A DNA stretch of 40,832 bases from Terasakiella pusilla DSM 6293 (lineage in GTDB: Bacteria > Pseudomonadota > Alphaproteobacteria > Rhodospirillales > Terasakiellaceae). The notes below the pieces were generated by a model. The model ran no database searches, had not been told where the DNA came from, and saw nothing but the letters and a program-made list of their open reading frames with translations. The DNA lies in assembly GCF_000688235.1 (NCBI RefSeq), contig NZ_JHYO01000033.1, forward strand, positions 1-40,832, given 5' to 3'. Position numbers and translations under genes: made by a program. Below, in pieces: positions 1 to 8,611 of this stretch; position 1 is the stretch's first letter; every line of letters begins with the position of its first letter.

Positions 1-1
1 G

Positions 2-292
2 GAAGCTATGCGGGAAGGCACAATTCTTTTGGCCGATAAAGCCTACGACAGCGATGCTATTCGGCAATTGGCTGAAAATAAAAAAGCATGGGCAAATATC
101 CCACCTAAAAGCAATCGACGAAAGTCTTTTGCCTTTAGCAAATTCCTTTACCGCTACAGAAACTTGGTTGAGCGCTTCTTCAACAAACTCAAGCAATTCA
201 GAGGCATTGCCACACGTTATGATAAGAACCCTGAGAATTTCCTCGCTGCTGTTAAACTGGCATCAGTTCGCATTTGGATAAAAAATTTATGA
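2..292 (+). mobile_element. IS5-family transposase, C-terminal fragment (cut by window edge)
   Basis: The frame is open from the first base, so this is the last 96 codons of a longer gene. It carries the end of a DDE catalytic domain: an ADKAYDSD segment (second catalytic Asp region), then YRNLVERFFNKLKQFRGIAT with the catalytic Glu, and a short tail. This is the usual C-terminus of IS5-family (IS427-like) transposases, which cut and paste the element. The right end of the element should lie just after the stop, probably in the GAGTCTAGGGCC at 291-302, but the matching left end is outside the window so the terminal repeat is inferred. Whether the transposase is intact cannot be told. Confidence 0.85.
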
Positions 293-294
293 GT

Positions 295-483
295 CTAGGG
301 CCTAATCTCTTTTTCAATTTCAGCTTTGCACTTTGTGCCGTACATGACGCGAAGGAAGTCTAAAAGCATATCGGCATGGATGCTGATGTTAAGGTGTCCG
401 CGAGTTTCGAACTCCAAGTCCACCTCGAATAGACCCTCTGGCCAAACGGTATGGTCAGTGTGGTAGATGTGAATGTCTGGCAT
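295..483 (-). CDS. Small unknown protein abutting the IS end, possibly truncated
   Basis: A 62-residue frame with a good ribosome site (AAGGAT about 8 bases before the ATG). The product begins MPDIHIYHTDHTVWPEG and has a beta-strand-like LFEVDLEFETRG segment; I recognise no family. The stop codon and the last one or two residues lie in the bases that look like the IS right end, so the original gene may have been longer and been cut by the insertion. It could equally be a complete small gene whose end happens to adjoin the element. Confidence 0.5.
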   Translation of the reverse strand: MPDIHIYHTDHTVWPEGLFEVDLEFETRGHLNISIHADMLLDFLRVMYGTKCKAEIEKEIRP

Positions 484-713
484 ACGTTTATCCTTTTTGG
501 AAATTAATTACTGAAAGGGTTATCGCACGTGTCTGAATGATCCATCAATTAAGACGTTTTACTTGAGAGAGTATGGAGAAGGGCAAATCAAAACAGTTGA
601 TTTACTTCGAAGAAGAAGTTTTGTTTTTGGTGGTTTAGCTTGATGCAAGTATTCACTGGCACGATCTGCGGCAGAGCCGTGCACACAACTTTTTTTTAAA
701 AAACTATATGTTG

Positions 714-848
714 CGTTAGACAGCGTTAGACTCTGTTCGTATGGCAAACATAAAAAACGTTAGACTCAGGCAAAGAAAAAGGGCGTAAGCTATTGTAATA
801 GCTTACGCCCTAATCCTTTTAAATGTAGACAATCCTGTCTAACGTTTT
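714..848. repeat. Cluster of CGTTAGAC repeats flanking the glnA terminator
   Basis: CGTTAGAC occurs at 714-721 and 724-731 (10-base spacing) and again within 754-765. The last copy is part of a 12-base arm, AAAACGTTAGAC, with a perfect inverted partner GTCTAACGTTTT at 837-848. The arms enclose the terminator at 781-810. Function is unknown. The rest of the 484-884 gap holds no convincing gene. Confidence 0.5.
781..810 (-). terminator. Rho-independent terminator of glnBA
   Basis: A perfect inverted repeat with 14-base arms (GGGCGTAAGCTATT and its complement) separated by 2 bases. On the minus strand it is followed by TTTTTC, about 75 bases after the glnA stop. A second hairpin with 9-bp arms (CTGCTTTAT/ATAAAGCAG, 849-876) lies between the stop and the terminator. 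On the plus strand the tail is only weakly T-rich. Confidence 0.85.
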
Positions 849-884
849 CTGCTTTATCTTATTGATAATAAAGCAGAATAACGA

Positions 885-2306
885 TTAAGAAGAATAGTAC
901 ATCTTGAATTCGATCGGGTGCGGAGCGTGTTCGAAGTTGTAAACTTCTTCCCACTTGAGGTCGAGGTAGCCGTCGATCATGTCGTCGTCGAATACACTGC
1001 CGCCTTTGAGGAATTCACGGTCAGCATCCAGAGCTTCCAGAGCTTCGCGCAGGGAACCAGCAACTGTCGGGACTTCTGCCAACTCTTCCGGCGGAAGGTC
1101 GTACAGGTTTTTGTCCATAGCATCGCCCGGGTGGATTTTGTTTTTGATACCGTCAAGACCAGCCATCATCATTGCTGCGAAGGCCAGGTATGGGTTAGCG
1201 GTCGGATCCGGGAAGCGGATTTCAACACGTTTACCTTTTGGTGACGGAGAGAACGGGATACGGCAAGATGCAGAACGGTTACGGGCAGAGTAAGCCAACA
1301 GAACGGGTGCTTCGAAGCCCGGGATCAAACGCTTGTAAGAGTTTGTAGATGGGTTTGTGAAGGCGTTCAGCGCTTTAGCATGCTTGATGATACCGCCGAT
1401 GTAGTACAGGCACATATCGGACAGATCTGCATAGCCGTTACCAGCGAACAGAGGCTTGCCATCTTTCCAGATAGACTGGTGAACGTGCATACCAGAGCCG
1501 TTGTCGCCAGAGATCGGTTTCGGCATAAATGTTGCTGTTTTGCCGAAGCCGTGAGCAACCATGTGAACAACGTATTTGTAAGTTTGAACGTTGTCGGCTG
1601 TAGAAATCAGATCGCCAAACATCATGCCCAGTTCGTGCTGAGACGGTGCCACTTCGTGGTGGTGTTTGTCCATCGGCAGGCCCATTTCTTTCGCAATGGT
1701 AACCATTTCTGCACGCATGTCTTGAGCAGAGTCAACTGGCGGTACCGGGAAGTAACCACCTTTGACGCCCGGACGGTGGCCTGTGTTGCCTTCGTCGAAC
1801 TCTTTACCCGTTACGTACGGACCTTCGTCAGAGTCGATTTTGAAGCCAGTGTCGTTCATTTCGTTGGTGTAGCGCACGTCGTCAAAGACGAAGAATTCTG
1901 GCTCAGCACCAAAGTAAGCGGAGTCACCGATACCTGTTGTGGACAGGTATGCCATTGCTTTTTTCGCGATACCACGTGGGCAACGGTTGTAACGCTCACC
2001 TGTAGACGGTTCGTAAACGTCGCAGTTGATGATCAGGCAAGGTTGTGCAGAGAACGGATCGATCGTCGCAGAGGTCGGGTCAGGGATCAAAGCCATGTCT
2101 GACTCGTTGATCTCTTTCCAACCTTCGATGGAGGAGCCATCAAACATGATGCCGTCTTCGAAGTCGTCTTCAGACATGACATCGGCACACATGGTCAGGT
2201 GCTGCCACTTGCCGCGCGGGTCGGTGAAGCGCAGGTCGATGTAGTCAATTTCGTTTTCTTTACAGACTTTGAAGATATCTGCAGGAGTTTTACAATCCAA
2301 GGCCAT
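885..2306 (-). CDS. glnA: Glutamine synthetase, type I
   Basis: Makes glutamine from glutamate, ammonia and ATP; a cytoplasmic dodecamer and the main ammonia-assimilating enzyme. The 473 residues match the usual GlnA length. Visible are the N-terminal beta-grasp with FDGSSIEGW, the catalytic GAEPEFF, the ATP-site [16 protein letters not shown] and NRSASCRIP. Tyr402 in [10 protein letters not shown] is the counterpart of the tyrosine that GlnE adenylylates, so the enzyme should be under covalent control. The start has a GGAAGG ribosome site. It is the second gene of an operon, 59 bases after glnB, and both should be driven by the -24/-12 promoter at 2795-2813. Confidence 0.98.
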   Translation of the reverse strand: MALDCKTPADIFKVCKENEIDYIDLRFTDPRGKWQHLTMCADVMSEDDFEDGIMFDGSSIEGWKEINESDMALIPDPTSATIDPFSAQPCLIINCDVYEPSTGERYNRCPRGIAKKAMAYLSTTGIGDSAYFGAEPEFFVFDDVRYTNEMNDTGFKIDSDEGPYVTGKEFDEGNTGHRPGVKGGYFPVPPVDSAQDMRAEMVTIAKEMGLPMDKHHHEVAPSQHELGMMFGDLISTADNVQTYKYVVHMVAHGFGKTATFMPKPISGDNGSGMHVHQSIWKDGKPLFAGNGYADLSDMCLYYIGGIIKHAKALNAFTNPSTNSYKRLIPGFEAPVLLAYSARNRSASCRIPFSPSPKGKRVEIRFPDPTANPYLAFAAMMMAGLDGIKNKIHPGDAMDKNLYDLPPEELAEVPTVAGSLREALEALDADREFLKGGSVFDDDMIDGYLDLKWEEVYNFEHAPHPIEFKMYYSS

Positions 2307-2365
2307 GATATTTGCCTTCCCTTATTTGAGAGTGTGGTGAAAAAAGATGAGTGTGTCGAAGCGGC

Positions 2366-2722
<357 letters not shown>

Positions 2723-2794
2723 TTAAAAGTCTAACTTCCCAGATGAAGGAGGACAGGAGCCGCGTTCATCGCTCTCGCCGCCTTCGCCGTTTAT

Positions 2795-2813
2795 AAAGCA
2801 TGTATCGTGCCAG
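2795..2813 (-). promoter_or_regulatory. Sigma-54 (-24/-12) promoter of glnB-glnA
   Basis: On the minus strand the bases read CTGGCACGATACATGCTTT. This matches the RpoN consensus TGGCACG-N4-TTGCW at all but one base (A for the first T of the -12 element) with correct spacing. Transcription would begin near 2786, about 80 bases before glnB. Sigma-54 control with NtrC is well known for glnBA operons. I did not find a clear NtrC site by eye. Confidence 0.85.
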
Positions 2814-2897
2814 ATTTTAGAATAGGGAGAAAAACAAGGAATAATAAGGAGTCGCAGATTTAAGGGGTAAAAGTTGCCTCAATTTCAGACAATCTCC

Positions 2898-2916
2898 GTG
2901 ATTAAAATTTAATCAC
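2898..2916. promoter_or_regulatory. Palindrome upstream of the glnB promoter
   Basis: GTGATTAAAATTTAATCAC is a perfect 9-base inverted repeat around a single base, about 90 bases upstream of the -24 element. It is placed where an activator or repressor could bind, but it does not fit the NtrC consensus. Apart from this site and the promoter, the stretch 2705-3242 shows no supported gene. Confidence 0.4.
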
Positions 2917-3214
2917 ATGTTCATTAAATATGCAGAAGGCCACTTAAGATTTCGTGCTGAAAGTCTCTCCCTTTCCTGCTTTCTGACGCGACCAGGGTAT
3001 GGTAAGGCTTAAAAAGATAAAGCCAAAATTAAAAAAATAAGAACCGTGCGGATTCATTTAATCTCTTGAAAATAAGGGTTAATTTTTAAGATAATCGCGG
3101 CCGCCTGGGAGGTGCGTGGCTGACTTAGTTCGCCGACTCGGTTTTCGCAGAACGTGAGAAGTTGCATCACGTGTGCGAACTGAATAAAAAGACAGCAGTG
3201 TTATCAAAAAAAAT

Positions 3215-3229
3215 GCCCAACAGTTGGGC
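3215..3229 (-). terminator. Terminator-like hairpin facing the minus strand
   Basis: GCCCAACAGTTGGGC forms a 7-bp stem and, read on the minus strand, is followed by A and a run of eight T. It has the form of a rho-independent terminator for leftward transcription, but no leftward gene ends here. On the plus strand it would sit in the leader just before the gene at 3243. Confidence 0.4.
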
Positions 3230-3242
3230 GCATGAGGAAAAT

Positions 3243-3617
3243 ATGGATCACATCGCCCAATATCACAAACGCGCAACCCCAGCGGAGGAAAAGCTGGAAT
3301 TATTTCTGTTTGGTTGGAGGGATGCGCAAGGGGATGGTGATGATTACGGGCTGAATACCGGACCATGTGAAAAGACGTTTAACACGTTAATCAGCACCAC
3401 TTATATGTTCCAGCCCAATCCCGCCTTTACCTTGTTGTGTCGCCCTTATGAAATGACATCCGCGCAATTTGAGTATGTTCAGGAACATGATCTGGATACA
3501 CAAGCGTTTTTAGAAAAACTCGGTCCTCTGCCAGAAATCAGATATGCCTTGGACTTATCTAAATATAAGGACGCCGCGTCGGCGCTGGCGGCCTTGGAAG
3601 ACCTGCTCAAAAATTAA
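3243..3617 (+). CDS. Hypothetical protein
   Basis: A 124-residue protein starting MDHIAQYHKRATPAEEKLEL; I recognise no family. The ATG at 3243 is chosen because GAGG lies five bases before it, while an upstream in-frame TTG at 3162 and an ATG at 3213 have no ribosome site. The product is soluble-looking, with Cys at residues 43 and 66 and a helical, Ala/Leu-rich end (DAASALAALEDLL). The stop overlaps the convergent gene at 3614 by a few bases. No neighbour suggests a role. Confidence 0.65.
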   Translation: MDHIAQYHKRATPAEEKLELFLFGWRDAQGDGDDYGLNTGPCEKTFNTLISTTYMFQPNPAFTLLCRPYEMTSAQFEYVQEHDLDTQAFLEKLGPLPEIRYALDLSKYKDAASALAALEDLLKN

Positions 3618-3817
3618 TCAGTGCTGTATTTCAGGCCCAGAAGACCTGCGGTTTTGCGCAGGTGGTTTTGATCCATCAGGGTGGGGAGTTGGATGCCAAA
3701 TTCATAAATGTTGGCAGAGACATGGGTGATTTTTAGGCCCTTGCACTGCCCCTCTTGGATAAAGGCGTCGATCTGGTCTGGTTTTACGGCAATTTTACCA
3801 AATGAAAGATAGTTCAT
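3614..3817 (-). CDS. Hypothetical small protein
   Basis: A 67-residue product, MNYLSFGKIAVKPDQIDAF onward. The pattern of a short beta strand, a helix with KPDQIDAFIQEGQCKGL, then further strand (YEFGIQLPTL) suggests a small alpha/beta fold, but I cannot name a family. The ribosome site is weak (AAGG about 16 bases upstream). Its end overlaps the end of the rightward gene at 3243-3617. Confidence 0.55.
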   Translation of the reverse strand: MNYLSFGKIAVKPDQIDAFIQEGQCKGLKITHVSANIYEFGIQLPTLMDQNHLRKTAGLLGLKYSTD

Positions 3818-3897
3818 TTTAGGTTTCTGAATCCTTTTCTATCTTTAAAGGAGTGTGTTAGGTTAGCGCACTTTCAGGCACTATAGGGTGAAAATAT

Positions 3898-4221
3898 ATG
3901 TCCGGGCAAGATATCGTACGCAGCCGTCTTAAATTACGGCTGGATAAAACTATTCGTGAATTGAATCAGGAGATTATTAACCCTGAAATCCCAGAAGTGA
4001 AACTGGAAGATCTGGAGCCTGTTTTGCGTCTGGTAGCCCGAACGCGCGCAGCTTATTTGAAAGAGCTTTTTGCCGTGACGCAAGGTGCGGGGGTTCATTT
4101 GCCATCCGCAGCGCAGGTGGAACGCCTGCAAGACGCGCGCGAAACTTACGAAGAATTGCTCAAAGCGTCACAAGCGTTAGAGGCGGCAATTGACCGTGGC
4201 TATCTGGATGTGATGGGCTGA
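3898..4221 (+). CDS. Hypothetical helical protein
   Basis: A 107-residue protein, almost all predicted helix, with many charged residues: a DIVRSRLKLRLDKTIRELNQEI segment, then VLRLVARTRAAYLKELF, then VERLQDARETYEELLKASQALEAAI. The two last helices look like a coiled-coil hairpin. AGGGTGA about eight bases before the ATG supports the start. No family recognised. It precedes the chemosensory pair by 200 bases, with no evidence of co-transcription. Confidence 0.65.
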   Translation: MSGQDIVRSRLKLRLDKTIRELNQEIINPEIPEVKLEDLEPVLRLVARTRAAYLKELFAVTQGAGVHLPSAAQVERLQDARETYEELLKASQALEAAIDRGYLDVMG

Positions 4222-4421
4222 TATTTGAGGTTGTGTTTGCAACTGCAAATTATTTTAAGTTATTGAAGGTTAAAGGTTTCTCTTGAATATTATGTTTGCC
4301 TAACCCATGTCATGTCTGTAAGAGTCTTATCTATATGGGTAGCACTTAAGGGTTGCTACGGAATGGTCCTTACTTCCCTTAAACGCTAAAGTAGTGGAAG
4401 ACTCGGTTGGGAGGGTATAAA

Positions 4422-5033
4422 ATGGTTTTGGGCAAACAATGGGTTTCCTTGTTTTTGGCGCTAGTGTGCGTCGTTTTATCAAGTGAAGCGAGAGCGCAGC
4501 AAGACGCGCCATCCGTGTCTATTATCGACGCGAAAGCAATTCAGGAAATTAGAGACTGGCTTAAAAACCCGGTCGTTGAAATGTCGATTGCGGCACAAAA
4601 TAAAAAGTACAAACAGCTTGCGCAGGAAGAAATCGACAAGCTGGACAAGCAGTGGCGTGAAGAACGCAAAAGCGAGGATCAGCCGCTGGTTGCTGCGATC
4701 CTGAGCAATCCTCTCTCAAATTATCTGACTCAAATTCAAGCGGCCTCCGGGGGGCTGTTTACAGAAATTTTTGTTATGGATGCCAATGGCCTGAACGTCG
4801 GGCAGAGCGCGATTACAGGTGACTTCTGGCAAGGCGATGAAGCCAAGTTTCAAAAGACATTTCCAAACGGGGCAGATGCTATCTTTATTGATGAAGCCGA
4901 GTTGAATGACGAAACCAAAACATGGCGCGCACAAGTCAACCTGACGGTCAATGACCAGAACAACACGCCGATTGGCGCGGTGACGGTAGAGTATAATCTG
5001 ACCGAACTCGCTCGTCGTCGCGGCATGTTGTAA
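4422..5033 (+). CDS. Secreted Cache-like sensor protein paired with a chemoreceptor
   Basis: A 203-residue protein with a Sec signal peptide ([21 protein letters not shown], cleavage near ARAQQ). The mature part has a long helix (about residues 45-85) followed by an alpha/beta sensor region with [17 protein letters not shown] and, at the end, [14 protein letters not shown], the layout of a single Cache/PDC domain. There is no membrane anchor, so it should be periplasmic. ATG 4422 is preceded by GGGAGGG; an upstream in-frame TTG at 4407 is less likely. The chemoreceptor follows after 20 bases, so the two are probably co-transcribed and this protein may present a ligand to it. Partner and ligand are inference. 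Confidence 0.75.
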   Translation: MVLGKQWVSLFLALVCVVLSSEARAQQDAPSVSIIDAKAIQEIRDWLKNPVVEMSIAAQNKKYKQLAQEEIDKLDKQWREERKSEDQPLVAAILSNPLSNYLTQIQAASGGLFTEIFVMDANGLNVGQSAITGDFWQGDEAKFQKTFPNGADAIFIDEAELNDETKTWRAQVNLTVNDQNNTPIGAVTVEYNLTELARRRGML

Positions 5034-5053
5034 GAAAGAAGGATCAAAACGTC

Positions 5054-6742
5054 ATGAAGTTTCTAAGACATATGAAAATCGCCCATAAGCTGACGCTTGT
5101 GTTCGTCATCCTGATTTCTTTTACAGTTTTTATGGCTTTGGTTGCCTATCTGTCGATCAACGATATCAAGACAGCCGATCTCGCCAGTGAAGCAGCACGC
5201 GAAACGGAAACAGCAAATAACCTCTATCAAAAAACCTACGCGGATCAACGTCAGGGACTGGTCTATTACCTCTTGACCGGGGATCGTGAGGGATTGGAGG
5301 AATATAATCGTCTGGCTGCAGAATCTATGGAGCGCTTCGCTGAACTAAAAAGAACGTCGGCCGATAATGAGACGCTGAATAAAATTGTGATGCAGTTGGC
5401 GATCTATAAAGATGAATGGACGTCGCGGTTTGCGGAGGAGCAAATCCGTCTGATGCGCAATTATCTGACGACAAATCAGGCCCGCGCAATCGAGGTGACA
5501 GGCCTGCCGCAGGAAGTGCTGAGTAAATTTGATCAAACCGCGCACGCGTTGGATAAAGAATTGCTGGCCATTATTGCGCAGTCCTTAAAAGATAAACAAG
5601 CCGCGCTTGACCGGTTTGTGATCGCGATTGTCGTATCGATTGGATTGTTGATCGTTACGGCAGTTGTGCTGGGTGTGATGTTGACACGGGTGATCGCAAA
5701 TCCGATCTCGCGCATCACGGGTGTCATGGATCAGTTGGCAGATGGCCAGCTGGACGTGGAGATTCGTGGCAATGATCGTAAGGATGAGATTGGCGGGATG
5801 GCTCGTGCAGTGGAAGTCTTCCGACAAAATGCAATCCAGCAAAAGGAAATGCTGGAACGTGATGCCGAAATGCAGGAGTTGGAACGTCAGCGTCACCATG
5901 CGATGGAACGCTTGGCTCAGGACTTTGATGCCAAAATGAAAAAGGGCTTGATGGTCGTCTCCGATTCCGTTCAGCAGGTCCGCGAGTCTGCGTCCAAAAT
6001 GGCGGGGAATGCCACAGAGACGGGCACGCTGTCACAAGATGCGTCTGGCGCGATCAGGGTTGCCAGTGCGAATATCAATACGGTGTCGGCCGCGTCAACC
6101 GAGCTGTCAGCCTCCATTCGTGAAATTTCCAGCCAGATTTCTAAAGCGTCTGAAGTATCGCGCGCTGCTGTGCAGGATATTGAAGAAACTAACGCCCGTG
6201 TGGAAGCGTTGAACGAAGCTGCAAACAGTATCGGGCAGGTCGTGCAGATTATTAACGACATTGCGGATCAAACCAACCTGTTGGCCTTGAACGCCACTAT
6301 CGAGTCCGCGCGTGCGGGGGAAGCGGGTAAAGGGTTTGCAGTTGTGGCAAGCGAGGTGAAAAATCTCGCCAACCAGACCAGCCGCGCAACCGAGGAAATC
6401 CGCCTGAAGGTCAACGAAATTCAGCAGGAAACCGGCACCGCCGCCAGTGCCGTGCTGGGGATCGGCAATACCATCCGCACCATTGACGAGTTGACGGCAC
6501 TTGTCGCCAGTGCGGTGGAAGAACAAGGCGCGGCAACAAGCGAGATTGCCCGCAACGTTGACGAAGCCGCCCAAGGTGCAAATCAGGTTGCCGACGTGGT
6601 CGGGTCCGTGGCGCATGCCGCCGACGAGACCGGGTCCCTTGCCAACGGTCAGCGCGATATTGTGGAAGAACTGAGCCGCAGCAATGAGGAGCTGAGAAAT
6701 GATATCAGCACCTTCCTGCAAGAAGTGGAAAAACTCCAGTAA
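5054..6742 (+). CDS. Methyl-accepting chemotaxis protein
   Basis: Inner-membrane chemoreceptor of 562 residues that controls CheA. Order: TM1 at about 12-33; an all-helical periplasmic domain of about 150 residues with [21 protein letters not shown], resembling CHASE3 or four-helix-bundle input domains; TM2 at about 186-208; HAMP at about 209-262; and a signalling domain from about 320 on. The conserved hairpin tip is at about 393-447 ([25 protein letters not shown]). It lacks its own Cache domain, which may be supplied by the secreted protein encoded 20 bases upstream. No C-terminal CheR-binding pentapeptide is seen. Confidence 0.95.
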   Translation: MKFLRHMKIAHKLTLVFVILISFTVFMALVAYLSINDIKTADLASEAARETETANNLYQKTYADQRQGLVYYLLTGDREGLEEYNRLAAESMERFAELKRTSADNETLNKIVMQLAIYKDEWTSRFAEEQIRLMRNYLTTNQARAIEVTGLPQEVLSKFDQTAHALDKELLAIIAQSLKDKQAALDRFVIAIVVSIGLLIVTAVVLGVMLTRVIANPISRITGVMDQLADGQLDVEIRGNDRKDEIGGMARAVEVFRQNAIQQKEMLERDAEMQELERQRHHAMERLAQDFDAKMKKGLMVVSDSVQQVRESASKMAGNATETGTLSQDASGAIRVASANINTVSAASTELSASIREISSQISKASEVSRAAVQDIEETNARVEALNEAANSIGQVVQIINDIADQTNLLALNATIESARAGEAGKGFAVVASEVKNLANQTSRATEEIRLKVNEIQQETGTAASAVLGIGNTIRTIDELTALVASAVEEQGAATSEIARNVDEAAQGANQVADVVGSVAHAADETGSLANGQRDIVEELSRSNEELRNDISTFLQEVEKLQ

Positions 6743-6770
6743 ACTTCCCATCAGCTAGAAGCGTATGAGA

Positions 6771-6809
6771 GAAGCCAAGACAGTTTTATGGTTGTCTTGG
6801 CTTCTTTTT
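6771..6809 (+). terminator. Rho-independent terminator after the chemoreceptor gene
   Basis: GAAGCCAAGACA pairs perfectly with TGTCTTGGCTTC across a 10-base loop and is followed by TTTTTA. It lies 28 bases after the stop of the chemoreceptor gene. Confidence 0.9.
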
Positions 6810-6868
6810 ATTGGCACGTTATCTGGCCCGTGCTTGCGGCCTCACCTTAATTCATAGGCAAAGAAAAT

Positions 6869-8029
6869 ATGAAAAACAGTAACACCATTCTCGCCGAATA
6901 TGGCACCACGATTTTTGCGACCATGTCGGCCTTGGCGCAGGAACATAACAGCATCAATCTGGGGCAGGGGGCGCCGGACGTGGATGGCCCGAAGGAAATT
7001 CGCGAGGTTGCCGCCAAGGCGCTGATAGACGGCCCCAATCAGTATCCCAGCATGATCGGTGTGCCGGAACTGCTCAAGGCCGTTGCACGCCACAATAAAC
7101 GTTTTTATGGCTTGGATGTGGACCCTAACAGCGAAGTGGTGATTACCTCTGGTGCGACAGAGGCTCTGTGCGCCTGTTTTATGGGGCTGTTGAATCCGGG
7201 TGATGAAGTGGTTTTGATTGAGCCGCTTTACGATTCCTACTTGCCGATTATCCGCCATATTGGGGCGATTCCTAAACTGGTGCGCGTGGAGCCGCCGCAT
7301 TGGGAGTTGCCGCGCGAAGAGTTGGAAGCCGCCTTTAGCGAAAAAACAAAAATGCTGGTGCTGAACTCCCCCATGAATCCGTCGGGCAAAGTTTTTAACG
7401 ACGATGAATTGGCGTTTTTGGCGGGATTGGTCGAAAAATACGATGCCTATGCGGTCTGTGACGAGGTTTACGAGCATCTGGTCTTTGAAGGTCATGAACA
7501 TCGTCCCTTGATGACCTATCCCGGCATGCGTGATCGCTGCATGAAAATCGGCTCGGCGGGGAAAACGTTCTCCCTGACGGGGTGGAAAATTGGTTATATC
7601 ACCGCTGCCCCTGCCTTGATGAAGGCGATTATGAAGGCGCATCAGTTCCTGACCTTTACGATTCCGCCTGCTTTGCAGCTGGGGATCGCTCATGGCTTGG
7701 AATTTGGGGATGACTATTACAAAACCTTTACCCAAGAAATGCAGGATCAACGCGACCAATTGGCAGCGGGCTTGCGCGAGGTTGGCTTTAAGGTGTTGGA
7801 TACCCACGGCACCTACTTCCTGACCTGTGACTTCTCTCCCTTAGGCTTTGACGGCGATGATGCGGCCTTCTGTCGCTATATTACCGAAAAGGCAGGGGTG
7901 ACAGCGGTCCCGACAGGGGCGTTTTACCAGCAGGATGGGCCGAGCCATTTTGTGCGTTTTTGCTTCTGTAAACAGCCGTCTTTGTTAGAGGAAGCGGTGC
8001 GTCGCCTGAAGGATCACTTTTCAGATTAA
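6869..8029 (+). CDS. Class I/II pyridoxal-phosphate aminotransferase
   Basis: A 386-residue fold-type I aminotransferase. Visible are NLGQGAPDVDGP near the start, the NPSGKVF loop, CDEVYEHLVF with the cofactor-contacting Asp and Tyr, and the Schiff-base Lys232 in SAGKTFSLTGWKIGY; a substrate-carboxylate Arg lies in the C-terminal FVRFCFCK. The sequence resembles the methionine/kynurenine/N-succinyldiaminopimelate group (YbdL, DapC-like), and the amino donor cannot be fixed from sequence. The ribosome site is weak. It stands alone between two terminator or promoter regions. Confidence 0.9.
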   Translation: MKNSNTILAEYGTTIFATMSALAQEHNSINLGQGAPDVDGPKEIREVAAKALIDGPNQYPSMIGVPELLKAVARHNKRFYGLDVDPNSEVVITSGATEALCACFMGLLNPGDEVVLIEPLYDSYLPIIRHIGAIPKLVRVEPPHWELPREELEAAFSEKTKMLVLNSPMNPSGKVFNDDELAFLAGLVEKYDAYAVCDEVYEHLVFEGHEHRPLMTYPGMRDRCMKIGSAGKTFSLTGWKIGYITAAPALMKAIMKAHQFLTFTIPPALQLGIAHGLEFGDDYYKTFTQEMQDQRDQLAAGLREVGFKVLDTHGTYFLTCDFSPLGFDGDDAAFCRYITEKAGVTAVPTGAFYQQDGPSHFVRFCFCKQPSLLEEAVRRLKDHFSD

Positions 8030-8047
8030 TTTTTTTGAAATAGTGGC

Positions 8048-8076
8048 TTGACGGGGGTGGGCGCATGGCGTACATA
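8048..8076 (+). promoter_or_regulatory. Promoter of tRNA-His with an internal inverted repeat
   Basis: TTGACG (8048-8053), a 17-base spacer and TACATA (8071-8076) sit 16 bases before the tRNA. GTGGGCGC at 8057-8064 and GCGCCCAC at 8078-8085 are inverted copies around the -10 element. Confidence 0.75.
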
Positions 8077-8091
8077 AGCGCCCACAGCGAT

Positions 8092-8169
8092 GGCGATTGT
8101 AGCTCAGTTGGTTAGAGCACCGGTTTGTGGTACCGGTGGTCGGGGGTTCGAGTCCCCTCAATCGCCCCA
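8092..8169 (+). tRNA. tRNA-His (GTG)
   Basis: Cloverleaf with anticodon GTG at 8127-8129. The extra 5' G (position -1, base 8092) pairs with C73, giving the 8-bp acceptor stem GGCGATTG/CAATCGCC that marks histidine tRNA. CCA is encoded at 8167-8169. Tools that trim the -1 base would start it at 8093. Confidence 0.98.
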
Positions 8170-8177
8170 TGTAAGAA

Positions 8178-8222
8178 AAGCCCCTCGATCAGCGGTGACG
8201 CAGGTCGGGGGGCTTTTATTTT
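8178..8222 (+). terminator. Terminator after tRNA-His
   Basis: AAGCCCCTCGA pairs with TCGGGGGGCTT (one G-T pair) and is followed by a T-rich tail. Confidence 0.85.
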
Positions 8223-8273
8223 TGGCAGTTTTCTGCGGTTTTGAAAAAAATGTAAAAAAAATGAAAAATCCTA

Positions 8274-8302
8274 TTGCGCTCCTCCTAAGCCACTGTTATA
8301 AC
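8274..8302 (+). promoter_or_regulatory. Promoter of the tRNA-Tyr/tRNA-Asp cluster
   Basis: TTGCGC (8274-8279), 17 bases, TATAAC (8297-8302). A start near 8309 would lie about 35 bases before tRNA-Tyr. Confidence 0.65.
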
Positions 8303-8343
8303 CCGCCCCACACCAAGATACACCGGTGTTAAGGGATCTCGTT

Positions 8344-8428
8344 GGAGGGATGCCTGAGCGGCTAAAAGGGGCGGACTGTAAATCCGCTGGCTACGCCTAC
8401 GTTGGTTCGAATCCAACTCCCTCCACCA
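8344..8428 (+). tRNA. tRNA-Tyr (GTA)
   Basis: Class II tRNA of 85 bases with a long variable arm. The acceptor stem is GGAGGGA/TCCCTCC, the anticodon GTA is at 8378-8380 in the loop CTGTAAA, and CCA is encoded at 8426-8428. Confidence 0.97.
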
Positions 8429-8462
8429 CTCTCACGCTGGTATCAGGTGTATAAATGAAGAT

Positions 8463-8539
8463 GGGGGTGTAGCTCAGTTGGTTAGAGCGTCGGCCTGTCA
8501 CGCCGAAGGCCGCGGGTTCGAGTCCCGTCACTCTCGCCA
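8463..8539 (+). tRNA. tRNA-Asp (GTC), copy 1
   Basis: A 77-base tRNA with anticodon loop CTGTCAC closed by TCGGC/GCCGA. The acceptor stem GGGGGTG/CACTCTC contains two G-T pairs; discriminator G and CCA are encoded. It is identical base for base to the copy at 8612. Confidence 0.97.
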
Positions 8540-8576
8540 CTTCATTTAGACTTCGGACATGTTTCGAAGAACCACA

Positions 8577-8602
8577 TTATATCACGGTGACAGGTGATAT
8601 AA
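8577..8602. repeat. Hairpin between the two tRNA-Asp genes
   Basis: TTATATCAC and GTGATATAA form a 9-bp stem around an 8-base loop, with no T-run after it. It may be a processing structure in the shared precursor. Confidence 0.45.
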
Positions 8603-8611
8603 ACATATTGT

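Noticed and set aside
559-747. 62-residue frame on the minus strand
   Set aside because: No ribosome site and composed of the GTTAGAC repeat region; no family likeness.
1380-2102. 240-residue frame on the plus strand inside glnA
   Set aside because: It is antisense to a fully conserved glnA; the composition (Cys, Val and Phe rich, no motif) is that of a codon-shadow frame.
3079-3366. 95-residue frame on the minus strand
   Set aside because: Overlaps a better supported plus-strand gene, has no ribosome site and has shadow-like composition.
6842-7807. 321-residue frame on the minus strand inside the aminotransferase gene
   Set aside because: Complete antisense overlap with a gene whose motifs are all intact; no ribosome site or recognisable domain.
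8090-8332. 80-residue frame over tRNA-His
   Set aside because: It is a translation of the tRNA and its terminator.
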